43,371 nt of DNA from contig JAUNAF010000009.1 of NCBI GenBank assembly GCA_030527715.1, forward strand, positions 1 to 43,371, in the 5' to 3' direction. The first letter of the stretch is position 1. Every line of letters starts with the position of its first letter. The stretch comes from Eubacteriales bacterium (GTDB taxonomy: Bacteria; Bacillota; Clostridia; Lachnospirales; Lachnospiraceae). A program made the position numbers and the translations under genes. Below the pieces are notes generated by a model. That model made no database searches. It was not told where the DNA came from and saw nothing but the letters and a program-made list of their open reading frames with translations. This document shows positions 34,198 through 42,844 of the stretch, piece after piece.

Positions 34198-34903
34198 CGC
34201 TCTCCTCCTTTACCCTTACACGCACCCACTGGAAGATCAGTATTGAAAACAGCATCTTCATCATATACCAGGCGGAACTTCTCAGATTCAGATAGCTCAC
34301 ACCGGCTGTTCTCTCGTGCATGGTGACCTGTACCTCCTCGATCTTTACTCCGCAGTTCAGAAGGTAGGCAAGTGTGTCCGGCTCCGGACTGTAGTGAATA
34401 TCATATCCAAAGCGCTTGATCATCTTTTTATTAAAAAGACGCATTCCGGAGGTGACATCTCCGATATATTTTCCCCTTGTGGTAAGACAGATCGCTGCTG
34501 TCAGAAGCTGACTTCCGATCATACGCATGGTAAACGGCTTTCTCTCTGTCTTGAATCTGGAGCCGATGATGATATCCGCATTGGTCTCCTCCATGCATTT
34601 CCAGAGCTTCTCTATATAAGCCGGATCATGCTGCCCGTCTCCGTCCAGCTGCAGAACATAATCGTAACCGTAACAGTTGGCATAGCGCATGCCGCTCTTT
34701 ATGGCTCCGGACAGTCCGACATTGATCGGGAGATCCAGAAAATTGTATCCCCTTCTCGCACAGATCTTTCTCGTATCGTCCGTAGATCCGTCATTTAATA
34801 CCACATAATCGTACTGTGGATAATTCTCTATCAGATTATCCACGACCTTTTCTATATTTTCCGCTTCATTGTATGCGGGAATCATTACCAGGATTTTGTT
34901 CAT
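34181..34903 (-). CDS. GtrB/DPM1-like polyprenyl-phosphate glycosyltransferase (GT2)
   Basis: 240-aa GT-A enzyme that probably makes a polyprenyl-phosphate sugar for use outside the cell. ILVMIPAYNEAENIEKVVDNL and LNDGSTDDT at the N-terminus, NVGLSGAIKSGMRYA, then the metal motif in LQLDGDGQHDP (near 90) and IIGSRF (near 116). A C-terminal hydrophobic segment is weak, and there is no pair of long helices as in full GtrB, which might be supplied by the DUF2304 partner. Start ATG follows GAAGGAAA. Confidence 0.9.
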   Translation of the reverse strand: MNKILVMIPAYNEAENIEKVVDNLIENYPQYDYVVLNDGSTDDTRKICARRGYNFLDLPINVGLSGAIKSGMRYANCYGYDYVLQLDGDGQHDPAYIEKLWKCMEETNADIIIGSRFKTERKPFTMRMIGSQLLTAAICLTTRGKYIGDVTSGMRLFNKKMIKRFGYDIHYSPEPDTLAYLLNCGVKIEEVQVTMHERTAGVSYLNLRSSAWYMMKMLFSILIFQWVRVRVKEESDVHNS

Positions 34904-35013
34904 GATTTTCCTTCATCACTTAAAATTATTATCCGCAGTATCTTACCATTTTCTGCAGGCATTTTCCATAGTTTTTCTTCTGCTTTTTACTGCGGACAGC
35001 TTTTTTGTCCATT
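34904..35013 (-). other. 110-bp gap with long-arm hairpin inside the polysaccharide operon
   Basis: Perfect 8-bp arms ccgcagta (34933-34940) and tactgcgg (34988-34995) enclose about 47 bases. There is no T run, so it is not a clear terminator; it could be an RNA processing or stability element. No gene seen. Confidence 0.4.
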
Positions 35014-35802
35014 TTACTGCTTTCCATAGCTTCCGTAGGACAGTTTGTAAAAGTGAATCAGCAGTTTTACCATCCAGCCCGGCCAGAATTTTCCGAACAT
35101 CAGGATCTCTTCCTCTGTCTTCTGATGGCTGATCAGACTCGCCTTCGATGTCGCTCCGTCATGGATCCGGTAATAGAACAGCTGGCTGGGCAGATAGGTA
35201 AATCTTCCCTTTTTCTCTGCCAGCGCAGCATAGGTATCCCAGTCCAGCGCGTATTTCAGCTCCGACTGAAAGATTTTTCCATGGATCCTTGTCTTATGAT
35301 AGCAGACTGACGGACAGCACACGGAATTTCCGAAAGCAAGTGCCGCACGCTTTGCCCACCTCTGCTTTGCAAACAGCGGGCTGCGCAGCGGAAGTTTCAG
35401 GAGCTGCTTGATCAGCAGACTGATCTCCCAGCGATCCTGGCTGTTCTGATTGATGATCCGGTAGTCTGTCATTGCGATCAGCGTATCCGGATACTGCCGC
35501 AGCTTCTTTTTGAGTTTTTTTGCATACTCCGGATGATAGCGGTCGTCCTGATGAGCGACCGTCACATACTCGCTGTCCGCCTTCTCACAGGCAAAATTCC
35601 AGTCATCCTGAATATCGCTCTTTCCCTCTCTGCAGAACAGTGGCAGATGATACTTCTCCGCCGTATTTTTTATGTAATCGTTTGGGGTAGAGGTACATAC
35701 GATGATCTCCGACGGATCGCTCTGCTTCAGCAGAGACTGGATACATTCCTCCAGATACGGAGATTCCTTATATGCACACACTGCAAATGTATGAAAGTTC
35801 AT
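35014..35802 (-). CDS. GT2 family glycosyltransferase
   Basis: 262-aa GT-A enzyme. FAVCAYKESPYLEECIQSLLKQS at the N-terminus; YVTVAHQDDRYHPEYAKKL (near 90) holds the D-D metal motif in the form HQDD; LDWDTYAALAEKKGRFTYL (near 195) resembles the usual acceptor-side acid. Start follows AAAGGAAT. It is the first transferase after the two secreted-protein genes of the operon. Sugar unknown. Confidence 0.88.
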   Translation of the reverse strand: MNFHTFAVCAYKESPYLEECIQSLLKQSDPSEIIVCTSTPNDYIKNTAEKYHLPLFCREGKSDIQDDWNFACEKADSEYVTVAHQDDRYHPEYAKKLKKKLRQYPDTLIAMTDYRIINQNSQDRWEISLLIKQLLKLPLRSPLFAKQRWAKRAALAFGNSVCCPSVCYHKTRIHGKIFQSELKYALDWDTYAALAEKKGRFTYLPSQLFYYRIHDGATSKASLISHQKTEEEILMFGKFWPGWMVKLLIHFYKLSYGSYGKQ

Positions 35803-35844
35803 TTCTATTCCTTTGTATTGATACTCTCTTTTTGTCTGTCCGTA

Positions 35845-36558
35845 TTACTTCAACGGTGAATAATCCAGCACATATCTGTGCTTTGCAGTTGAGTAGCTGC
35901 TGTGGCCGTCCAGCTCAAGTCCCAGGGTCAGATACGGGTATGCCATACGGTGTCCGTAATCCTTACTTTTCAGTGAACTGCCTTTCAATGTCTCCACTAC
36001 CAGATTTTCACCACCCTGAATCGCATCGTGATAGATAAATCCTTTATGCTTCGGATAAGCGTGCAGGGTTCTGTTTGAGCTGATATAGCCGTCGTATACC
36101 TTGACTGCCTTACCTGACGTATATCTGTAAATATAGAAGTTTGCATTCACACCTGATCCGTAAGTGATCATCAGCTCTGCTTTTCCGTCATTGTCCACAT
36201 CCGTCAGATAGTAGGCCATCACGGAATTATAAAACTTGCTCTCTCCGATCGTGTAAGCAACTTTCGGCTTATAGCTCTTTAACACTTTTCGATATGCCTT
36301 CTTCATCTTTGCCGGCATATTTTTGACACATTTCTCAGACGCATACTTTGGCAGACTGCTTCCGTACTGTTCCGCAAGCTCATAATTGCCTGCCTTGAAA
36401 TACTTCAGCACCTTTTTCATTCTTGCACCGTCTGATTTCTCAGAGGCAAATGCCGTAGTGGAAAGCATCAGCAGTACAGCAAGCATTCCCAAAAGCATTG
36501 CTCCGTATCTTCTGCCGTTTCGTCTCTTTGTTTCCATTTTCACTGTTTTCTGTCTCAT
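35845..36558 (-). CDS. Secreted protein of unknown function with DVDNDGKAEL motif
   Basis: About 237 aa. After a short basic start comes a signal segment (MLLGMLAVLLMLSTTAFASE), then a lysine-rich helical part (about 45-95) and a beta-rich part containing LTDVDNDGKAELMITYGSG, a calcium-loop-like motif seen in FG-GAP/VCBS-like domains. I do not recognise a full family. It may bind a surface or glycan. ATG at 36558 is taken as start; a TTG at 36570 lies too close to the AAGGA site, and an ATG at 36537 is also possible. It lies between the GDPD-like gene and the first glycosyltransferase in the operon. Confidence 0.75.
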   Translation of the reverse strand: MRQKTVKMETKRRNGRRYGAMLLGMLAVLLMLSTTAFASEKSDGARMKKVLKYFKAGNYELAEQYGSSLPKYASEKCVKNMPAKMKKAYRKVLKSYKPKVAYTIGESKFYNSVMAYYLTDVDNDGKAELMITYGSGVNANFYIYRYTSGKAVKVYDGYISSNRTLHAYPKHKGFIYHDAIQGGENLVVETLKGSSLKSKDYGHRMAYPYLTLGLELDGHSSYSTAKHRYVLDYSPLK

Positions 36559-36643
36559 ATTCTCACTCAATTCCTTTCTGATAAGATTTTTGTTACTATT
36601 CAGAGCCTCTTACAGACGTTCACACTCTGCAGCCTTTTATCCT

Positions 36644-38683
36644 TTATTTGTCCGGATGCAGATACCGGATCCCCATATGAAAACTGGTATTGCTGATCAC
36701 ACTGCCCTGTTCGGTATCCCACACTGCAATGTTCAGGCCGCTTCTGTTCATCGCATACTCTTTTCCTTCAATTTTGATGCTGGCTTTCTGCTCCTTGTTT
36801 TTCTTTTCCGTTCCGTCTGACCGGTGACTGCCGCTGCTGACCATCTCCACAGCTCTGCCCTCCAGCACGGTCCGGTAACTCAGCTCCTCTGTCGATACTT
36901 CCTCATACAGTGCCTCGTTATTTTCATAGATTCCAAGAAAACTGCTGCCCCTGTGCTCCCTGAGATCGGTCTTCACGCCAAGCTGTGACAGTCTCTCCAT
37001 GATCCCGTCCGTCATCAGTTCACCGCCGTCTCCCATGACTGAGATGTAGATGCGATAGGACGGATTCTGAAGCATTTCCAGGTAATGCAGAAGATACTCC
37101 AGATTTTCCTGCTTCTGAATATATTTTCTGCGGCAGTGCTTTACGAGTCCATCCTCAAAAACTGCAATATCCAGAAGTTCCTCCTTTGTCCGGTCAAACA
37201 CGACATACTCCCGACCGGCATTCTCTTCTCTGCTCCAGCAGACATCATTTTTATAAAACAATCCATCCTCAATGCGGATCTCGTTTCCGAAATATTCCGG
37301 AATACTTTCGTTCTCATCTCCGGTATTCAGTACCAGAAACTCCTCGTCCTGAAGCATTTCCTGATAGACCTTCGGATCCGTTTCGTTTCTCAGCTGCACA
37401 ATTCTGTAATCCTTGCTCTGCTTCCAGCCCTCCTCCGTGATACTGTCTGTATAAAATCCGGAAACACCGATTTCCAGATCACGGCGCACGGTCTCGGTAT
37501 CATTGATCGTATGAATAAAAATTTTTCCATTTGCAAGCGTGACCCTGTCCAGAAGATCCTCGGAAAATTTTTTCTCTGAGACCGTGATGATCTTCACCGG
37601 TGAATTCTGAACAAAGTTTCCGACCTCGGCCGTTTTGTCCGTACTCTGATACAGGGTATAGATCACAGACCGGCAGGGATAGATATTTCGCACAAGCTCA
37701 TACATTTCTCTGCTGTACACCTGCACGATGATACGGTCTTTTACATCCTCCCCGTACTTATCCACGATCCCGGCCATATCTGTAAACATTTTGCGGACAG
37801 CTTTTCCGCCGGTCTCCTTCGTGTCGGTGACGATATAGACTTCCGGATGCTCTTTCATCCATTCGCAGACTTCCTCAAACGTCATCACACCGTAGACCGT
37901 GTCTTCCAGAAGTTCCTGGTAGCTCTTGGGTAGTCCGTTTTTTTCATAAAGGGAATCTTTTTCATCGCCTGCCCTCGATATTTCACTGCTCCAGTCGTGC
38001 CGGGCGATCAGCACGTGGTCCGAGGTATAGGAAAAATCCAGTTCAAAAAGGCGCTGCCCTTTCTCATAGTTCTGATCCAGAGCCGAGGTACTGTTCGTAT
38101 AGTGATACTCCTGATCCATGGTCAGGGTCTCTATCTCGCCCTTCCTCATAATCTCTTTTTCCTGCTCTACATACAGACTTCCTCCTGCATGCGAGATGAA
38201 GGTATATTTATTTGCCCAGTCATAGTGATAGACATCCGGGTTCTCATAGGATATGACCTCGATCGGGACGATATTGCTCTCCTGCTGATAACTGTTATCC
38301 ACATTCTGTGCCAGCATCACACTGACCTGATCATAGAGACAGTAATCTTCGTAATTCAGATACAGCGTCACGGTCTGCTGCTCATAGTCCCAGACACAGT
38401 TTTCAAACAGCTTCTGGTTCAGAAAGATTCTGGTGTTCTCGTCCACATCCTTACAGGTCAGTGTCACGATCTCCGAGGAGGCATCTCTGATATCAATCTT
38501 TTTATCCACAGAAAGGATCTCTGCCGGCTTCCCATATGCTGATTCCGACTGTGCTTCTTCCACCGACGCTTCCACTGACTCTTCCGCTGAAACTTTCTTT
38601 GTAAAATCGTGCGGTGATCCTCCCATGTTCATCCCGCAGACTGCTATAAGAAACACAGACGCAAACAGCCTGTATTTTTTCAT
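36644..38683 (-). CDS. Exported GDPD-like phosphodiesterase with ILEI/FAM3-like domain
   Basis: 679 aa. N-terminal signal-like segment (ASVFLIAVCGMNMGG; its cysteine is not in a classic lipobox), then an acidic linker, a beta domain (50-150), and a glycerophosphodiester phosphodiesterase-like barrel (about 160-430) with H165 in ISHAGG, E214-x-D216 in FELDF and H229-D230 in IARHDW, the GDPD catalytic set. The C-terminal part (about 470-605) resembles an interleukin-like EMT inducer (ILEI/FAM3) domain (REYVVFD...LLDIAVFEDG; MERLSQLGVKTDLREHRGSSFLGIYEN), and the final 55 residues (SGLNIAVWDTEQGSVI) look like the first half of a second one. First gene of the polysaccharide operon. It may cut glycerol-phosphate groups on the polymer. 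Confidence 0.78.
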   Translation of the reverse strand: MKKYRLFASVFLIAVCGMNMGGSPHDFTKKVSAEESVEASVEEAQSESAYGKPAEILSVDKKIDIRDASSEIVTLTCKDVDENTRIFLNQKLFENCVWDYEQQTVTLYLNYEDYCLYDQVSVMLAQNVDNSYQQESNIVPIEVISYENPDVYHYDWANKYTFISHAGGSLYVEQEKEIMRKGEIETLTMDQEYHYTNSTSALDQNYEKGQRLFELDFSYTSDHVLIARHDWSSEISRAGDEKDSLYEKNGLPKSYQELLEDTVYGVMTFEEVCEWMKEHPEVYIVTDTKETGGKAVRKMFTDMAGIVDKYGEDVKDRIIVQVYSREMYELVRNIYPCRSVIYTLYQSTDKTAEVGNFVQNSPVKIITVSEKKFSEDLLDRVTLANGKIFIHTINDTETVRRDLEIGVSGFYTDSITEEGWKQSKDYRIVQLRNETDPKVYQEMLQDEEFLVLNTGDENESIPEYFGNEIRIEDGLFYKNDVCWSREENAGREYVVFDRTKEELLDIAVFEDGLVKHCRRKYIQKQENLEYLLHYLEMLQNPSYRIYISVMGDGGELMTDGIMERLSQLGVKTDLREHRGSSFLGIYENNEALYEEVSTEELSYRTVLEGRAVEMVSSGSHRSDGTEKKNKEQKASIKIEGKEYAMNRSGLNIAVWDTEQGSVISNTSFHMGIRYLHPDK

Positions 38684-38771
38684 CCTGTAACATCACCCCT
38701 TTTATCCCATGACCTGTCAAATCAACTGCTGCTTCTAAAGAGCCTGTCATTGTTACACATGATATATATTA

Positions 38772-38800
38772 AGTTTATCACTTTTAGAAACTGAGAACAA
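38772..38800 (-). promoter_or_regulatory. Probable promoter of the polysaccharide operon
   Basis: Minus strand TTGTTC (38795-38800), a 17-bp spacer and TAAACT (38772-38777), about 90 bp before the GDPD-like start codon. It is the only good box pair I see in the 161-bp gap; all 15 genes downstream are on the same strand with gaps of about 110 bp or less. Confidence 0.55.
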
Positions 38801-38844
38801 CCGTATTGAAGAGTTTTTGGATTGTCTGCACTCTTGTCTGTACT

Positions 38845-39681
38845 TTATGAAAGAAGATATTTTCTAATCTGTTTCTCTACGCTTCTGACGTTGAGTGGAT
38901 GTTCTCTGGTCTCAAATGTAAAAATCACATTTCTCCCGGGATAATAGTTATTTCGTATATACGTCTCCATCTTCCTTATCGCAGATACGCAGTATTCCGG
39001 CTGATCCATCATACCAAAGTGCTCCCAGTAGTATTCTTTTCTCTCAGCCAGATTCAAGACTGTAAAATCAGGATAGATGTATCCCACCGGTTCCAGAAAC
39101 AGAGGTTTTTCATAATGGTATGCCACATTCATGGAAAATAATTTATCTGCGATGATTTTCTCTGACTTTGATCTTACGATCTCCTCCTTTTCTGTGATAA
39201 TGGCATCCTCCGATGCCACATCAATTTCTTTTTTCTGATATTGAACTTCCGTCCAGGACCTCAGATACTCCTCGTCGCTGATCTCAAACGGCGCAATATA
39301 TTTTTGAATGACTGCTCTGCGCCTGTTTTTCTTTCCGCCGCCCAGCATCCTGCTGTCTTTTTCCGTAAGTCCGTTTTTTATATTCACTTGCATCGCAGTA
39401 TAATTTTGGAGCAGTTCCTCTATCTGAACCAATTCTTTCTTTGCCGTTTTCAGATATTCCTGAAAATACTCTTTTTGTGCCAGATCATGAAGTAATTGCT
39501 GCTCTTTTTTGGATATATACTTTTTTCCGGATTTTGTCAGTCGATAATATTGATCCGTTCTGTTGCTTCTGCTCAGTATTAAGACTCCTTCCGGTGCATC
39601 TGCCAGATACTTCTCCGCTTCATAAATATGATTCTCCAATTCCATCTTCCTATTCTCCAGCTCTTCTATCAGTCTTTTCAT
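38845..39681 (-). CDS. Predicted PD-(D/E)XK-like nuclease-fold protein
   Basis: 278 aa. The N-terminal half is helical and coiled-coil rich (1-100) and includes a short basic GGGKKNRRR segment (114-122). The C-terminal half has a restriction-endonuclease-like core: E174 in RSKSEKIIADKL, D205 in YIYPDFTVL, and YYWEHFGMMD (217-226), followed by PGRNVIFTFET. This E...PDF...WEH pattern is common in uncharacterised Lachnospiraceae proteins. It has no partner gene that would mark a defence system. Start ATG follows AAAGGGGG. Nuclease activity is inference only. Confidence 0.7.
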   Translation of the reverse strand: MKRLIEELENRKMELENHIYEAEKYLADAPEGVLILSRSNRTDQYYRLTKSGKKYISKKEQQLLHDLAQKEYFQEYLKTAKKELVQIEELLQNYTAMQVNIKNGLTEKDSRMLGGGKKNRRRAVIQKYIAPFEISDEEYLRSWTEVQYQKKEIDVASEDAIITEKEEIVRSKSEKIIADKLFSMNVAYHYEKPLFLEPVGYIYPDFTVLNLAERKEYYWEHFGMMDQPEYCVSAIRKMETYIRNNYYPGRNVIFTFETREHPLNVRSVEKQIRKYLLS

Positions 39682-39818
39682 ATCCTGCCCCCTTTCCTCT
39701 ACTTATCTACTTTCCTTTTATTCCAACATATCATATTTTCCTTGTTTTCTCAATATTTATGTGATTTTCATTTTATTTTTTGTGATATTCCATCTGGAAT
39801 TAACGCTAAAAACATGAT

Positions 39819-40119
39819 TTACGGAATTTCTGTATCATAACATTGATTTTTTCCGTAAAATAGAGCCCAATTCAGCCTGATATTTTCCTGAAAAGCAAAA
39901 TTTACGGAAGAACTCAGCTTATATTGCTGCTTTCTTCCGTAAAAATAAGAATTCTTGATCTTTTTTTGCCCTGACAAACCTATTTTTCACGAGAATTACG
40001 GAACAAACTAGCTAATCTTCTCATCTACTTCCGTAATTTCCCATTTTTGATCATCAACTTTTGCTTTTTCACCCAAAATTTACGGGTGAAAATTTGTTTT
40101 TCAAAATTTACTTCCGTAA
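39819..40119. repeat. Array of four TTACGGAA-N24/25-TTCCGTAA inverted pairs
   Basis: Pairs at 39819-39858, 39902-39942, 39996-40036 and 40080-40119, with lengths 40, 41, 41 and 40 bp. Gaps are 43, 53 and 43 bp (start-to-start 83, 94 and 84). Seven of eight arms are exact; the left arm of the last pair is TTACGGGT. This is nearly the same length pattern as the array at 17866-18083, but the sequence between arms is mostly different. The other parts of the 39682-40278 gap hold no gene I can support; ctgttctg/cagaacag arms (near 40208 and 40253) form a wide hairpin of unknown meaning. Confidence 0.8.
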
Positions 40120-40278
40120 TCCCGAATTTTGCCCCCCCTCCGCAGCTGCCAGGCTGTTCCAGATTCAGCGCTGTTCACAAATGCCCGGCCCGCCCTAGCT
40201 CCTGCGCTGTTCTGCTGTGCTTTTATTGCCCGGAAAATTCATCATTTCATGCCAGAACAGCTTTTTCTATCTCTTTCC

Positions 40279-41052
40279 TTAATGCCGCTCATCCATGCTG
40301 TCAAAGGTCTCGCAGAAGCGCGCTGCAAAGGACGGCTCATAGCCTGCTGCATACAGGTGTGATACATCTCCGAGCTGTGCTGCTCTGAAATAAGCAATAT
40401 GCTCCTGGCGTTCCTCTGTACGGATCAGTGAGACAGAGGAAGGTGCAAATACGGTCCCGCTCCAGAGAGCAAACGGTGATACATTCAGCAGATGAGACAA
40501 CAGTACGCACTCCAGTCCAAAATGACAGAAAAAGACAAGTGTGTCTCGGTTTGCCTTCTCTGCATAATAATAATTCTGGCGTCTCTCATATCCGTGCTTT
40601 GCCAGAAGGCTGTCAAACTCCCTGATGACACGATCATAGCACTCGATCATATCACTGTTGACTGCTGCAAGACTCTCTCTCCAGAGATGCCGGTCCAGAT
40701 ACTCCGGATGCTCACTGAGATAGAACGGGAGCATGTCCCAGACAATTCTCTCTGAATTTCCGTCTTTGTCATATTTCGTATCCGGATAGGCAGCCTGAAG
40801 TTCCGGATAATTTTTCATATTCATTTTTGCCGGAAATTCTCTCAGCCAGTCGCAGACTTCCGCGGTACGGTTCATTGCCTGAAGAGTCAAAGACGCGGTA
40901 TCCCTTGCTCTTCCCAGCGGTGATACATAAAAATTCTTGATATCCATTCCGGTAAAACGCGGAACCAGGGCTTTCGCTTCCTTCCATCCGGTCTCGGTAA
41001 GAGAATCATGCTCATAATCCGGATCTGCGTGTCGAACAATATAAAGTCTCAT
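40279..41052 (-). CDS. Histidine phosphatase superfamily protein (phosphoglycerate-mutase-like)
   Basis: 257-aa cytosolic phosphatase or mutase of the branch-1 histidine phosphatase fold. The catalytic RHG-type motif appears as VRHAD with R7 and H8; SPLGRARDTA (44-53) supplies the phosphate-binding arginines, E126 lies in LWRESL, and the second histidine is H177 in FFCHFG. Start MRLYIVRH (41052) has AAAAAGGAG upstream and places the catalytic His at its normal position, so the longer upstream frame is rejected. It looks monocistronic. Substrate unknown. Confidence 0.92.
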   Translation of the reverse strand: MRLYIVRHADPDYEHDSLTETGWKEAKALVPRFTGMDIKNFYVSPLGRARDTASLTLQAMNRTAEVCDWLREFPAKMNMKNYPELQAAYPDTKYDKDGNSERIVWDMLPFYLSEHPEYLDRHLWRESLAAVNSDMIECYDRVIREFDSLLAKHGYERRQNYYYAEKANRDTLVFFCHFGLECVLLSHLLNVSPFALWSGTVFAPSSVSLIRTEERQEHIAYFRAAQLGDVSHLYAAGYEPSFAARFCETFDSMDERH

Positions 41053-41103
41053 CGATTTCTCCTTTTTCTTTTCTGACTTTCCTTGGTCTTGTCCACTTAC
41101 CGT

Positions 41104-41137
41104 ATCATATCTTCCTCCGTTTTTCCACCTGCAAAAC
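41104..41137 (-). promoter_or_regulatory. Possible promoter of the histidine phosphatase gene
   Basis: Minus strand TTGCAG followed by TATGAT (41104-41109) at about 19 bp, some 50 bp before the start codon. Weak but placed correctly after the upstream terminator. Confidence 0.35.
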
Positions 41138-41254
41138 ACTTCTCCTGTGTTTTCTGTGGATATCTGTCCTTGAAAACTCTGTTTCTGTGGAAATACCGGA
41201 ATACGTTGACATTCAAGCAATAGAATGAACGCTCCGCGAACCTTCTATTATCAT

Positions 41255-41288
41255 AAAAAAGAACCTGCCTTATTCGACAGGTTCTTTT
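41255..41288 (-). terminator. Terminator of the AGCS symporter gene
   Basis: Minus strand AGAACCTG pairs with CAGGTTCT (gaacctg 41261-41267, caggttc 41278-41284), followed by TTTTTT (41255-41260). The plus strand also has a short T run, so it may work both ways. Confidence 0.88.
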
Positions 41289-41322
41289 GCTTTCTCATCA
41301 AAATTCATTCGATATTCTGTTT

Positions 41323-42720
41323 TCAGGCCTTTTCGCCCCTCTTTTCGAAATGTTCTTTCAAAAGCTTCACAACTACTCCGGAAAGCAGGAACAGGGCAAT
41401 CAAGTTCGGGATTACCATCATTCCGTTGAAGGTATCTGCGATATCCCACATAAGACCAAGATCAAGTGTTGCACCGATGATCGCTACCAGTGAGTAGACG
41501 ATCATGAACGGCTTGTTGACCTTACTGCCGAAAATAAACTCGATACAGCGTGTTCCGTAAAGTCCCCAACCGATGATCGTGGAGAATGCGAAACAGCAAA
41601 GTGCAACTGCTGTAAAGATAGAGATCCATGCACCGTAGGTTGATGTAAATCCGCTGATGGTAAGATCAGCACCTGCAGCCTGACCATAAACGATCTGTGT
41701 TCCGCTGGTAAGGATTACAAGAGCAGTTAATGTACAGATAACGATCGTATCTGTAAATACTTCGAAGATACCGAACATACCCTGATGCACTGCATCGTCG
41801 GTATCTGCTGCTGCATGAGCGATAGAACCGGTACCAAGACCAGCCTCGTTAGAGAAGATACCTCTGGAGATACCCTTCTTCATACTCAGGAACATACTTC
41901 CTACTACACCGCCGGTGAATCCTCTCGGGGAGAATGCGCCCTGGAAAATAGAAGCAAATACGTGCGGAAGTGTGCGGTAGTTCATGATCACTACACCAAG
42001 TCCAAGGATCACATACAGAAGAGCCATAAACGGAACCAGCCTTTCTGTTACATTACCGATACGTTTGATACCGCCAACCAGAACCAGCGCTACCAGAACC
42101 GCGATCGCGATACCGATCCAGAGTTTATACTGAGCAAAGCTCTCTGCGCTGACTACATTGAAGTTGTTCAGTGCAGCTCCGATCGCACTGATGATCGTAT
42201 TTACCTGTGTTGCATTACCTGTACCAAATACAGTCAGGATGCCAAGTACTGCATAAATATAGGCCAGGAAAAGCCATTTCTTTCCAAGTCCGTTCTTGAT
42301 GTAGTACATTGGTCCGCCGACCCAGTCTCCATCTTCATTCTTCTCTCTATAATGAACCGCAAGAACTACCTCGGCCATCTTCGTGCCCATTCCCAGAAGA
42401 GCACTGCACCACATCCAGAAAACAGCACCCGGTCCGCCGATGGCAATCGCTCCTGCTACTCCGGCTATATTACCGGTACCGACAGTCGCGGCCAGTGCGG
42501 TACAGACCGCCTGGAAGGGTGTTACCGATCCTTCTGAAGCTTTCTCCTTCGAGAAAACTTTTCCCAGCGTTGTGCGGATGGCATAGCCGAACTTACGAAT
42601 CTGAACTAATCCGGTCCGGATCGCTATCCACAATCCAACACCGATAATGCAGACCATTGCGGGTACCCCCCATATAAAGCCGTTCACTGCACCATTGATC
42701 CTTGTTATTGTCTCGATCAT
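41323..42720 (-). CDS. Alanine or glycine:cation symporter (AGCS family)
   Basis: Sodium- or proton-coupled uptake of alanine or glycine. 465 aa, normal for the family, with about ten membrane helices. The AGCS signature is clear: GTGNIAGVAGAIAIGGPGAVFWMW near residues 86-109, then KMAEVVLAVHYREK and the second signature FSNEAGLGTGSIAHAAADTDD near 295. Start ATG follows GGGGGTG. It has its own promoter and terminator and looks monocistronic. Two GACA/TGTC palindromes lie upstream and may be operators. Confidence 0.95.
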   Translation of the reverse strand: MIETITRINGAVNGFIWGVPAMVCIIGVGLWIAIRTGLVQIRKFGYAIRTTLGKVFSKEKASEGSVTPFQAVCTALAATVGTGNIAGVAGAIAIGGPGAVFWMWCSALLGMGTKMAEVVLAVHYREKNEDGDWVGGPMYYIKNGLGKKWLFLAYIYAVLGILTVFGTGNATQVNTIISAIGAALNNFNVVSAESFAQYKLWIGIAIAVLVALVLVGGIKRIGNVTERLVPFMALLYVILGLGVVIMNYRTLPHVFASIFQGAFSPRGFTGGVVGSMFLSMKKGISRGIFSNEAGLGTGSIAHAAADTDDAVHQGMFGIFEVFTDTIVICTLTALVILTSGTQIVYGQAAGADLTISGFTSTYGAWISIFTAVALCCFAFSTIIGWGLYGTRCIEFIFGSKVNKPFMIVYSLVAIIGATLDLGLMWDIADTFNGMMVIPNLIALFLLSGVVVKLLKEHFEKRGEKA

Positions 42721-42776
42721 TAGCTTTTCACCCCCATCTTCTCTCTTTGCGCCAACATTGTTTCCAGTTACTTTTC

Positions 42777-42837
42777 AGACAAATCTGTCCAATTCTGCTG
42801 TAAACGTGTTGAAAATAATGATTTAGACAATTTGTCT
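42777..42837. promoter_or_regulatory. Pair of GACA/TGTC palindromes upstream of the AGCS gene
   Basis: agacaatttgtct (42825-42837, perfect 6-bp arms) and gacaaatctgtc (within 42777-42790, 4-bp arms), about 48 bp apart. The first lies just downstream of the -10 box. Likely binding sites for a dimeric regulator; which one is unknown. Confidence 0.45.
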
Positions 42838-42844
42838 CTATTTC

